Assembly: GCA_026982535.1 (NCBI GenBank)
Contig: JALSGX010000004.1
Coordinates: 1 to 34,501, forward strand
Direction of reading: 5' to 3'
DNA: 34,501 bases
DNA from: Ghiorsea sp.
GTDB lineage: Bacteria > Pseudomonadota > Zetaproteobacteria > Mariprofundales > Mariprofundaceae
Shown: positions 26,482 through 34,501 of the stretch, piece by piece
Numbering within the stretch: the stretch's first letter is position 1
Layout: every line of letters starts with the position of its first letter
Position numbers and translations under genes: made by a program
The notes under the pieces: generated by a model
Told to the model about the DNA's origin: nothing
The model's input: only the letters and a program-made list of their open reading frames with translations
Database searches by the model: none

Positions 26482-27663
26482 ATGAACATTGAACAACAAA
26501 TGCAATTATTATCCCGTGGCGCATTAGAGATTCTGCCCGCAGGAAGCCTTGAAGAAAAACTAAAGCTGGCTGAAAAAGAAGGTCGCCCGCTGCGCATCAA
26601 GGCAGGCTTTGACCCCACAGCACCCGACTTGCATTTGGGGCATACCGTGTTGCTAGAAAAGCTACGCCAATTTCAACAATGCGGGCATCAAGTGGTGTTC
26701 TTGATTGGTGATTTTACGGGCATGATTGGCGACCCCACAGGCAAAAGTGCCACCCGCCCACCGCTGACCCAAGAAGAAGTGATGCAAAATGCGGAAACTT
26801 ACAAACAGCAAGTGTTTAAGGTGCTTGATGAAAGCAAAACCGAAGTGCGTTTTAATTCCGAATGGCTGGGCAACATGTCTGCCGCGGATTTGATTCACAT
26901 TGCAGGTAAAGCCACTGTTGCCAGAATGCTTGAGCGCGATGATTTTGAAAAACGCTACAAAGGCGGGCAAGCCATCGCCATTCATGAGTTTTTGTATCCA
27001 TTGGTGCAAGGTTATGACTCGGTAGCTTTGGAAGCTGATGTGGAGCTTGGTGGCAATGACCAGAAGTTTAACCTGCTTATGGGTCGCCAATTGCAACAAG
27101 CCTATGATAAACCCACGCAAGTGATTCTCACCATGCCATTGCTTGAAGGTTTGGATGGTGTAAACAAAATGTCCAAGTCCTTGAATAATTATGTAGGCAT
27201 TCAAGAGCCTGCCAAAGAGCAGTTTGGCAAAATCATGTCTATATCTGATACCCTGATGATGCGCTATTATGAGTTGTTGACAGATGTGGATTTGGATGAT
27301 GTGAAAACCATGCACCCCATGGAAGCCAAGAAACAATTGGCATCTTTGATTGTATCGCGGTTTCATGGTGAAGAAGCGGGCATTGCCGCAAGAGCAGGTT
27401 TTGAAAGCCAGTTTGCTAAAAAAGAAACCCCTGATGATATTCCTGAAAAAACAATCGCTGCTGAAGATGGAAAACTGTGGATTGTCAAAGCATTATCCGA
27501 AGGCGGGTTAACGGCATCCAATGGCGAAGCTATGCGCATGATTAAGCAGGGCGCGGTCTCTGTTGATGGTGAAAAGGTGACCGACAAAGATACCCAGCTT
27601 GAAGCAGGCTCATATTTGCTCAAAGTGGGCAAACGCAAGTTTTTGCAGCTTAGGGTTGTTTGA
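26482..27663 (+). CDS. tyrS: Tyrosyl-tRNA synthetase
   Basis: [57 protein letters not shown]-terminal S4 domain. Confidence 0.97.
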   Translation: MNIEQQMQLLSRGALEILPAGSLEEKLKLAEKEGRPLRIKAGFDPTAPDLHLGHTVLLEKLRQFQQCGHQVVFLIGDFTGMIGDPTGKSATRPPLTQEEVMQNAETYKQQVFKVLDESKTEVRFNSEWLGNMSAADLIHIAGKATVARMLERDDFEKRYKGGQAIAIHEFLYPLVQGYDSVALEADVELGGNDQKFNLLMGRQLQQAYDKPTQVILTMPLLEGLDGVNKMSKSLNNYVGIQEPAKEQFGKIMSISDTLMMRYYELLTDVDLDDVKTMHPMEAKKQLASLIVSRFHGEEAGIAARAGFESQFAKKETPDDIPEKTIAAEDGKLWIVKALSEGGLTASNGEAMRMIKQGAVSVDGEKVTDKDTQLEAGSYLLKVGKRKFLQLRVV

Positions 27664-28094
27664 TGTCTGCTCAGAAAGTTGATGCGGTTTGGTGGCTGAT
27701 TTTTATGGCATGGTTGATTGCCATGGCATCCACATTAACCAGCTTGTTTTTTAGTGAAGTCATGATGTTAGAGCCATGTGTATTGTGTTGGTATCAACGC
27801 ATTTGTCTCTTCCCTTTGGCAGTGATTCTCTTGGTAGGCTTATATCCACTTGATAATCATGTCATCAAATATGCCCTTCCTTTTGCCATCGCAGGTTTGG
27901 GGTTCACGCTTTATCATATTGCCTTGTTTTACGGCTTTATTCCTGAAGGCTTAAAGCCTTGTACGCAAGGTATTCCTTGCGATGATGATAGCATGGTATT
28001 GTTTGGCTTTTTGCCGATTCCATTGCTTTCATTGGCTGCATTTTCTGCCATTATTGGGCTACTGCTTGCTGCAAAACCGAGGATACAAACATGA
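27663..28094 (+). CDS. dsbB: DsbB/BdbC-type disulfide bond formation protein
   Basis: EPCVLCWYQRICLFPLAVILL (CxxC), PCTQGIPCDDDSM second Cys pair, four TMs. Confidence 0.92.
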   Translation: MSAQKVDAVWWLIFMAWLIAMASTLTSLFFSEVMMLEPCVLCWYQRICLFPLAVILLVGLYPLDNHVIKYALPFAIAGLGFTLYHIALFYGFIPEGLKPCTQGIPCDDDSMVLFGFLPIPLLSLAAFSAIIGLLLAAKPRIQT

Positions 28095-28747
28095 ATCAGA
28101 AAACGATTATGATTACGACTGCTTTGCTGATGCTGATGCTGTTTGGCGGGGCGGCATATATGTATCATGCCAACCAAGTTGTTGAGAAAACAAAGCTTGT
28201 CAGTATCAATAGCGCAGCTTTGGAGCAATTTCATTCCCCTCGCCTTGGCAATCCACAAGCTAAAGTAACCATTGTTGAGTTTATGGATCCTGCATGTGAA
28301 GCATGTAGCGCATTTCATGGTCTGGTGAAGCAAACCTTGAAAACATATGATGGTAAGGTGAAGCTGGTGATTCGTTATGCACCTTTTCATCAGGGTTCGG
28401 ATAAGGCTGTGGAGATATTGGAAGCGGCCAGGAAGTTGGGTAAGTTTAGCGAGGTTTTGGATTTGATGTATGGCACACAACATGGTTGGGCTTCGCATCA
28501 CAACCCTCAGCCGGAATTGATTTGGCAATACCTGGCACACTATCAATTTGATGTTGCAGCCTTAAAACGCAATATTGATAAAGATGCAACGGCAAGGCTG
28601 ATTGCTATTGATTTAGCCGATGCCAACACTTTGCAGGTCAATAAAACACCAACCTTTTTTGTCAATGGCAAGCCTTTACCCAGCTTTGGTTATCAGCAAT
28701 TTCAAAAGTTGGTGGCAGATGAAGTGGCAGCCGCTTATGGTCAATAA
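28091..28747 (+). CDS. DsbA/BdbD-type thiol:disulfide protein (CEAC active site)
   Basis: NPQAKVTIVEFMDPACEACSAFHGLVKQ...VNKTPTFFVNGKPLPSFGYQQF; N-terminal TM; overlaps dsbB. Confidence 0.92.
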   Translation: MNQKTIMITTALLMLMLFGGAAYMYHANQVVEKTKLVSINSAALEQFHSPRLGNPQAKVTIVEFMDPACEACSAFHGLVKQTLKTYDGKVKLVIRYAPFHQGSDKAVEILEAARKLGKFSEVLDLMYGTQHGWASHHNPQPELIWQYLAHYQFDVAALKRNIDKDATARLIAIDLADANTLQVNKTPTFFVNGKPLPSFGYQQFQKLVADEVAAAYGQ

Positions 28748-29815
28748 ATGATACACCTTAAACGCCGTGGTTTTGATTTAGGGCAGGTCAAGCAGCCAAC
28801 CCAATCAAGCAGCCCGACTGCTGCACAAATCAAGCAGGCATGGCAGGGTGATGCAGTGATTGTTTTGCCGCAGCTTTTAAGTCAAGATTTAGAAAAGTAT
28901 GCAAAAAACATCGAACAAGCGCATATTTTGATGCAAAATGTATTAAGAACTGCCGAATTATTACCTTTTTTAGAGCAGCAACCATATTTAGAAAGCATAC
29001 AACAAAACTTCTTTATTGTTGCCGCATCTCCCGAAGAACATGATGCGCAAGGCATTGAGAAAGTTTATTTTGACGCTTTTGATAAAGATGAAGATGATGT
29101 GATGGCTGAAGAATTATGGTGCAAAGCATCATGGCTTTCCTTCCACGATGAAGATGCCTCGTTGCGCTTTCGCTTTTCGTGGGGCATGGAAGGTTATGAA
29201 GATGTATCGGCTGACCCGATCAAACAAGAATGGGCAGGTAAACTTTGTGATGTTATTTTTCCAGAATCAGCGATTATTACGAAAAATAACACCATTTTAG
29301 ACCATTTATCATCTATTTTGGGCAAAAACCCATCATTTGTCGAAAGAATTGTCTATTTTAATGCACCCAATGGCGGCGCACAGTTTCACCATGATGTGGA
29401 ACGCGGCCATGCGGGTGTAGTGTTTGCCCAACTTAGCGGCAGCACCTTTTGGCTGGCTGCCAGCAAACCTAAATTGATGGATGAAATCATTGCCTTTGTG
29501 CAACGAGAGAACAACCAAGCTGCCATCGCATCAGTATTACCCGAACAAACACAACAGCAAGCCTTAGCCAAACTCTGTCAAAACCGAGATGATTTAAGCA
29601 ATTACATGGAAGCGCCCGACCACGATCTTGTCGAAGCCTTGATTGACCGCTGCCCTGCATTCGCAGCGCACATGGTCGCGCAAGGTTTTGCCCACCACCT
29701 CCAAGCGGGTGATGCCCTCTTACTGCCCCAACGCGATATAGACAATTGCGTTTGGCATTCTGTGTTCACCATTGGCGATGCCCCTGGCGAAGCTTTATCT
29801 TTCGCTGTGCGTTAA
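28748..29815 (+). CDS. Uncharacterised protein with cupin/JmjC-like Fe(II) oxygenase signature (HxD...H)
   Basis: YFNAPNGGAQFHHDVERGHAGVVFAQLSGSTFWLA ... HLQAGDALLLPQRDIDNCVWHSVFTIGDAPGEALSFAVR. Confidence 0.6.
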   Translation: MIHLKRRGFDLGQVKQPTQSSSPTAAQIKQAWQGDAVIVLPQLLSQDLEKYAKNIEQAHILMQNVLRTAELLPFLEQQPYLESIQQNFFIVAASPEEHDAQGIEKVYFDAFDKDEDDVMAEELWCKASWLSFHDEDASLRFRFSWGMEGYEDVSADPIKQEWAGKLCDVIFPESAIITKNNTILDHLSSILGKNPSFVERIVYFNAPNGGAQFHHDVERGHAGVVFAQLSGSTFWLAASKPKLMDEIIAFVQRENNQAAIASVLPEQTQQQALAKLCQNRDDLSNYMEAPDHDLVEALIDRCPAFAAHMVAQGFAHHLQAGDALLLPQRDIDNCVWHSVFTIGDAPGEALSFAVR

Positions 29816-29896
29816 TCACGAAACACATTGTCATGTTACTTCAGCTTTCCATGCCTTAAACTTTATGTTTGATACTTTGATGCGTATGTTTGCGCC

Positions 29897-30454
29897 ATGA
29901 AGCATATCCAAACTGTTATCCTTGATCGTGATGGGGTGATTAACTTTGACTCACCCGATTATATTCTAAGCCCTGAACAATGGTTACCTATTCCAGGCAG
30001 CCTTGAAGCCATTGCCAGGCTGAAACACGCAGGCAAACAAGTCACCCTTTGCAGCAATCAATCAGCACTTGGACGAGGCATGATAGACCAAGCCATGTTT
30101 AATCGTATTCAAGCCAAGATGATTGCCCAAACAGAGCAAGCTGGTGGTCGCTTTGATTATATTGCTGTTTGCCCGCATGGCCCTGATGATGGGTGTGCGT
30201 GTCGCAAACCTTTGCCGGGCATGTTGCTAGACACATTGAATGCACTCGATATTCAAGATAAAAGCACAGTGGTGATGATTGGCGATTCCTACCGAGATGT
30301 GCAAGCGGCACATGCTGCGGGCATTGATGCGATATTGGTGCGCAGTGGTTATGGTGATGCGGATGCGATTTTTGAAAAATCCAAGGTGTTGATGCCGAAT
30401 ATCCAGTCGTTTAACAACTTGGCTGAGGCTGTTGCCATGCTTTTGGATCAGTAA
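29897..30454 (+). CDS. gmhB: D-glycero-beta-D-manno-heptose 1,7-bisphosphate 7-phosphatase
   Basis: VILDRDGVIN, SNQSALGRG, CPHGPDDGCACRKPLPGML (Zn loop), MIGDSYRDVQAAHAAGI. Confidence 0.95.
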   Translation: MKHIQTVILDRDGVINFDSPDYILSPEQWLPIPGSLEAIARLKHAGKQVTLCSNQSALGRGMIDQAMFNRIQAKMIAQTEQAGGRFDYIAVCPHGPDDGCACRKPLPGMLLDTLNALDIQDKSTVVMIGDSYRDVQAAHAAGIDAILVRSGYGDADAIFEKSKVLMPNIQSFNNLAEAVAMLLDQ

Positions 30455-30469
30455 TAAGGGAGGTTGTAA

Positions 30470-31186
30470 TTGATTGTATTACGCTCATTGTTGTTTTATG
30501 CCTTTTTTATTCCATGCACCATCAGCATTGCCATGCTGGTGTTAATCACACGGATATTTGGGCGAGAGGCAGCTTGGCAAGTTGGTCATCTTTGGGGCTG
30601 GTGTGGTAATGCGTTGCTGCGTTTATTTTGTGGTATCAAGGTTAAAATTGAGGGTAAAGAGCATATCCCTAGTAAGCCGTGCGTGATTGTATCCAATCAT
30701 CAGTCCACATGGGAAACCACGACATTTCCAACGGTATTTCCTCCATTTGTTTGGATTCTAAAAAAAGAGTTGTTGTATATCCCTATTTTTGGCTGGGCTT
30801 TATTTGCTTTGGGCTCGATTGCCATTGTGCGCAGTAATCCGCGAGAAGCCTTGAAACAAGTCAATACGCAAGGGCAGGCGCAACTTCAAGCGGGTCGCTG
30901 TGTGGTGGTTTTTCCAGAAGGAACGAGGATGCCAGCGGGCAAGCCAGGCAAGTATCAGCCCAGTGCGGTGATGTTGGCAAAACAAGCTAAAGTTGCCATA
31001 TTACCTGTGGCGCATAATGCGGGTGTATGCTGGCCTAAGGGTAAAATCTTGAAATATCCAGGCACGATTACCATTCGCATATTGCCGCCGATTGCCGCAG
31101 AAGATGTGCAAGCGAAAAAACGCAATGATATTTTGACAGAATGTGAAACACGGATTATTGCCGCGTGCCAAGATATTGGTGGCTAA
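30470..31186 (+). CDS. plsC: 1-acyl-sn-glycerol-3-phosphate acyltransferase
   Basis: VSNHQSTWETTTFP (NHx4 motif), VVFPEGTRMPAGKPGKYQPSA, TTG start with GGGAGG SD. Confidence 0.93.
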   Translation: MIVLRSLLFYAFFIPCTISIAMLVLITRIFGREAAWQVGHLWGWCGNALLRLFCGIKVKIEGKEHIPSKPCVIVSNHQSTWETTTFPTVFPPFVWILKKELLYIPIFGWALFALGSIAIVRSNPREALKQVNTQGQAQLQAGRCVVVFPEGTRMPAGKPGKYQPSAVMLAKQAKVAILPVAHNAGVCWPKGKILKYPGTITIRILPPIAAEDVQAKKRNDILTECETRIIAACQDIGG

Positions 31187-31226
31187 TGTGTGTGCAGAAG
31201 GCAGATATTGTGAAAAGGTGGCAAGG

Positions 31227-31679
31227 ATGAAGTGGATAGGTTTTATGTTGAGTTTATGGTTTATTCCACTGTCGGCACAGGCGATTGAGTACCAATGGGT
31301 AAACGAGAAGGGAGAGGAAGTTTCGCTTGCTCAATTTAAGGGAGAGCCTGTGCTTCTTCATTTTTGGGCAAGCTGGTGTCCACCATGTCGCACGGAGCTG
31401 CCAGCTATGCAAACTTGGATTAAAGCAAACCCGGAAATCAATGTGGTGGTTATATCTTTGGATTATGCGCATGGTGGCGCATCTGCGTTTTATAAACAAA
31501 AGCAAATTGATTTGCCACTGAATATGGGCAAACAAAGGGAAACCATGGCATTGGGTGTGCGCGGTTTGCCAACAACGATTGTGGTTGATGCTGATGGCAA
31601 TATTAGTCAAAGGCATGCGGGTGATTTGAACTGGGATGATGCGCGGGTTAGTCAAATGGTGCTGGGTTGGCTGCGGTAA
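31227..31679 (+). CDS. TlpA/ResA-like periplasmic thioredoxin
   Basis: Signal peptide MKWIGFMLSLWFIPLSAQA; VLLHFWASWCPPCRTELPAM; GLPTTIVVDADG. Confidence 0.93.
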   Translation: MKWIGFMLSLWFIPLSAQAIEYQWVNEKGEEVSLAQFKGEPVLLHFWASWCPPCRTELPAMQTWIKANPEINVVVISLDYAHGGASAFYKQKQIDLPLNMGKQRETMALGVRGLPTTIVVDADGNISQRHAGDLNWDDARVSQMVLGWLR

Positions 31680-32281
31680 ATATCTGGCTTTTAAGCCTTG
31701 CTTTGCTGTTCGCATCCAGTGCGAATGCAACCACATTGACGCTGAGTGAAAAAGAGCTTGCTCAAGTCGATGCTGGTCGATTGATTATCCATGCTGCATC
31801 CACCAAAGATAGTTATGTGAAGGAAATCCATGCTTTTTTGCGGATTAACGCGCCTGCGGAGAAGGTTTTTGCATTGATTACGGATTATGCGCATTTGCCT
31901 TCCTTTATGCCTCACCTTGAGCGAACTGAGGTGTTAAACCAAGATGAAACAGGGGCTGTGGTCAATTATTATTTGGATTTGCCATTTGGTGTGCATAAGC
32001 AATACCGTTTACGGTTGGATTATGATAAACAACCCAATCGCTGGCGCATGTCGTGGCATCAATGGGATTGGCAAGGTTTAGATCCTGAACATACGATTGC
32101 GGACACTACAGGTTATTGGGATTTGAAAGTGGTGGATGCGCAAACAACACTGCTGCATTACTACACCAAAACCGACCCAGGGCATGTACCATTTGGTTTG
32201 GGCTGGATTGTGGATTATTTAACAGAAAAAACGGTGGTTGAACTGTTGGAAAACACCAAAGCCAAGGCGGAAGAACAATAA
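31667..32281 (+). CDS. Exported SRPBCC/START-like (coenzyme Q-binding COQ10-type) domain protein
   Basis: Signal peptide then INAPAEKVFALITDYAHLPSFMPHLERTEVL, a typical SRPBCC opening. Confidence 0.82.
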   Translation: MAAVNIWLLSLALLFASSANATTLTLSEKELAQVDAGRLIIHAASTKDSYVKEIHAFLRINAPAEKVFALITDYAHLPSFMPHLERTEVLNQDETGAVVNYYLDLPFGVHKQYRLRLDYDKQPNRWRMSWHQWDWQGLDPEHTIADTTGYWDLKVVDAQTTLLHYYTKTDPGHVPFGLGWIVDYLTEKTVVELLENTKAKAEEQ

Positions 32282-32282
32282 C

Positions 32283-33440
32283 ATGGCAAAAATTGGGGTG
32301 AAACCAGCGTTTTTTGTCGGGCTGATGTCGGGCACATCTTTGGATGGTATTGATGCGGCTGTTGTGAAAATAGTGGATCAAGATGTTGAGCTTGTGGCTT
32401 TTACGACATGTATGCTTGAAGATAAACTGAAAGAACCCATTTTGCGCTTAAATCACCCTGGTTTTGATGAGATTGATGCTATGGGCGTGTTGGATAGAGA
32501 GCTTGGCTTTGCTTTTGCCAATGCTGCATTGCAAGTGATTGAAAAAGCGGGTTTAGAGCCTTCGCAAGTGACAGCGATTGGTTCACACGGACAAACCATT
32601 CGCCATCGACCACAAGGTATAGACAATAGTTTACCATTCACGCTGCAAATTGGTGATGCGGCAACCATTGCGGAGAAAACTGGCATCACTGTGGTATCGG
32701 ATTTTAGAAAACGCGATATTGCAGCATGTGGACAAGGCGCACCACTGGTTCCTTTCGTGCACCAACGCGTGTTTGCGCAAGAAGATAAAAATATTGCCGT
32801 GTTAAACATCGGTGGCATTGCCAACATCACTTACCTTGGTGCAGATGGGGTGGTTTTAGGCTTTGATACAGGGCCAGGCAATATGGTGATGGATGCGCTG
32901 ATGCAGATCATGACGGATGCTCGTTTTTGTTATGATGAGGGGGGTGAACTGGCAGCAAGTGGTCATGTTTATCAACCTTTATTGGATGATTTATTGCAGC
33001 ATCCATTTTTCAAAAAAGCACCACCTCGCTCCACAGGCAGAGAAGATTTTGGTGAGGATGTCGTGCATCAAATTATGGCTGTGGATATTTCCGATGCCGA
33101 CAAAATGGCAACAGCATGTGAACTGACTGCGCAAGGTATTGTTGATGTGTTGCAGTATCTTCCTGAGCCACCTGAGATATGGCTGTTGTGTGGGGGCGGG
33201 GCATTCAATCATCATTTGAAACAACGCCTTGCGGACTTATTAACCCCTGCACAAGTGCAAACCACAAGCGATGTGGGGCTGCCCGTTGAAGCGGTGGAAG
33301 CAGTTGCATTTGCCGTGCTTGCCGAGCGCACACTGGCTGGCGAAGTGAATACTTTATCGGCAGTGACAGGTGCGTTGCATGATGTGAGCGGCGGGCAAAT
33401 TATCTTAGGCAAGAATGCAAAGGTTGTGGCAAACAGCTAA
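32283..33440 (+). CDS. anmK: Anhydro-N-acetylmuramic acid kinase
   Basis: VGLMSGTSLDGIDAAVV, GSHGQTIRHRP, LNIGGIANITYL, GFDTGPGNMVMDAL, LLCGGGAFN. Confidence 0.97.
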   Translation: MAKIGVKPAFFVGLMSGTSLDGIDAAVVKIVDQDVELVAFTTCMLEDKLKEPILRLNHPGFDEIDAMGVLDRELGFAFANAALQVIEKAGLEPSQVTAIGSHGQTIRHRPQGIDNSLPFTLQIGDAATIAEKTGITVVSDFRKRDIAACGQGAPLVPFVHQRVFAQEDKNIAVLNIGGIANITYLGADGVVLGFDTGPGNMVMDALMQIMTDARFCYDEGGELAASGHVYQPLLDDLLQHPFFKKAPPRSTGREDFGEDVVHQIMAVDISDADKMATACELTAQGIVDVLQYLPEPPEIWLLCGGGAFNHHLKQRLADLLTPAQVQTTSDVGLPVEAVEAVAFAVLAERTLAGEVNTLSAVTGALHDVSGGQIILGKNAKVVANS

Positions 33441-33472
33441 AAAACCTGATTTTATAAGGCGTTGACAGTATT

Positions 33473-33499
33473 CGGCAGAGTTTTAGCTTGCCGCTTTTT
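33473..33499 (+). terminator. Weak terminator/attenuator-like hairpin (CGGCA...TGCCG + CTTTTT) between anmK and ilvB
   Basis: 5-6 bp GC-rich stem followed by a T tract. Confidence 0.35.
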
Positions 33500-33527
33500 G
33501 ATATTATTAGGTTTAGGATGATTTCCC

Positions 33528-34501
33528 ATGCAAATGACTGGCGCTGAAATTTTTGTAGAATGTTTGAAACGCGAAGGCGTGGAAGTCATTTTTGGCTACC
33601 CAGGTGGTGCAGTGCTGCCGATTTACGATGCTATTTTCCAGCAAAGTCACTTTAAGCATATTTTGGTGCGCCATGAGCAAGCAGCGCTTCATGCAGCCAA
33701 CGGTTATGCGCGTGTGTCGGGTAAATGTGGTGTTTCTCTTGTAACTTCAGGGCCAGGTGCAACCAATGCCATCACAGGTTTGGCAGATTCCAATGCCGAT
33801 TCCATTCCCAATGTATGTTTTACTGGGCAAGTGCCACTTGCCATGATTGGCTCTGATGCGTTTCAGGAAGCGGATATTATTGGTATCACTCGATCCGCCA
33901 CCAAACACAATTTTTTGGTCAAGGATGTCAAGGATTTGGCGATGACCATTCGCCAAGCCTTTCATATTGCGACCACAGGCCGCCCTGGCTCGGTTGTGGT
34001 GGATATTCCTAAGGATATTGGCTTTGCCAAGTGTGAGTTTGTGTGGCCTGAAGAAGTCAATATGCGCTCGTATCAACCCAAAACCTATGGGCACTCTGGG
34101 CAAATTAAAAAAGCAGTAAAAGCCATGCTGGCTGCCAAACGCCCCATGTTGTATTCAGGTGGTGGCATTATGCATGCCCAAGGTTCGGCAGCATTGTTGA
34201 AAAAATTGGCGCATCAGCTCCATGCGCCCGTGACCAACACCTTGATGGGGCTTGGTGGTATTCCCTTTGATGATAAGCATTTTGTAGGTATGTTGGGTAT
34301 GCACGGCACTTATGAAGCCAATATGGCAGTGTCGCACTGCGATTTGTTGGTATGTATTGGCGCACGGTTTGATGATAGGGTAACAGGTCGTCTGGATGCG
34401 TTTGCACCTGATGCAAAGGTGATTCATATTGATGTTGACCCAACTTCGATTTCCAAGAATGTAACTGCTGATTTACCTATTGTGGGTGATGTTGGTTTGG
34501 T
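33528..34501 (+). CDS. ilvB: Acetolactate synthase large subunit, partial (cut by window end)
   Basis: [33 protein letters not shown]...[40 protein letters not shown]...[13 protein letters not shown]. Confidence 0.95.
   Translation, partial: MQMTGAEIFVECLKREGVEVIFGYPGGAVLPIYDAIFQQSHFKHILVRHEQAALHAANGYARVSGKCGVSLVTSGPGATNAITGLADSNADSIPNVCFTGQVPLAMIGSDAFQEADIIGITRSATKHNFLVKDVKDLAMTIRQAFHIATTGRPGSVVVDIPKDIGFAKCEFVWPEEVNMRSYQPKTYGHSGQIKKAVKAMLAAKRPMLYSGGGIMHAQGSAALLKKLAHQLHAPVTNTLMGLGGIPFDDKHFVGMLGMHGTYEANMAVSHCDLLVCIGARFDDRVTGRLDAFAPDAKVIHIDVDPTSISKNVTADLPIVGDVGL

Noticed and set aside
26662-27366. Minus-strand 234-aa ORF antisense to tyrS
   Set aside because: Long but His/Gln-rich shadow of a canonical tyrS; no RBS or domain pattern seen.
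27929-28546. Minus-strand 205-aa ORF across dsbB/dsbA
   Set aside because: Antisense to two clearly coding genes.
31143-31226. N-terminal extension of the TlpA-like ORF
   Set aside because: Sequence before MKWIGFMLSLWF overlaps the end of plsC and precedes an obvious signal peptide; true start taken as 31227.

Overview
The window is a gene-dense proteobacterial chromosomal segment that is mostly housekeeping. The style is consistent with a marine, Zetaproteobacteria-like genome, but that taxonomic guess is weak. Left to right: partial folK (-); rpmH-rnpA-yidD-yidC-mnmE (+); a small exported unknown; purN, corC, ybeY, phoH, miaB, a diverged tsaC-like gene and purE (-); mtnA plus a class II aldolase (+); a flagellar/motor block motA-motB-motB-fliL-fliM-fliN-fliO-fliP (-); a decayed PIN-toxin fragment; an orphan pair of peptide/nickel-type ABC permeases (-); ileS-thiI-fieF-rhlB-tyrS-dsbB-dsbA-(putative HxD...H oxygenase); gmhB-plsC-tlpA-like-SRPBCC-anmK; and partial ilvB (+). 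I saw no CRISPR array, rRNA, tRNA, intact mobile element or recognisable defence island. The points most worth a second look are: (1) rnpA has no canonical start codon upstream of its conserved N-terminal motif; (2) a tandem motB pair in which one copy has Glu at the ion-binding Asp position; (3) an mtnA + class II aldolase pair resembling the MTA/DHAP shunt; (4) dRS3-like palindromes (ATTCCC-N8-GGGAAT) at three loci, one entering an ABC permease ORF; (5) a degenerate PIN-domain toxin tail with an in-frame stop; (6) a structured 390-bp intergenic region downstream of fliP, sharing a 20-bp end with the region after mnmE; (7) an unclassified cupin/2OG-oxygenase-like protein in the dsb operon. 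All calls come from reading the sequence and the supplied ORF translations; no database search was run.
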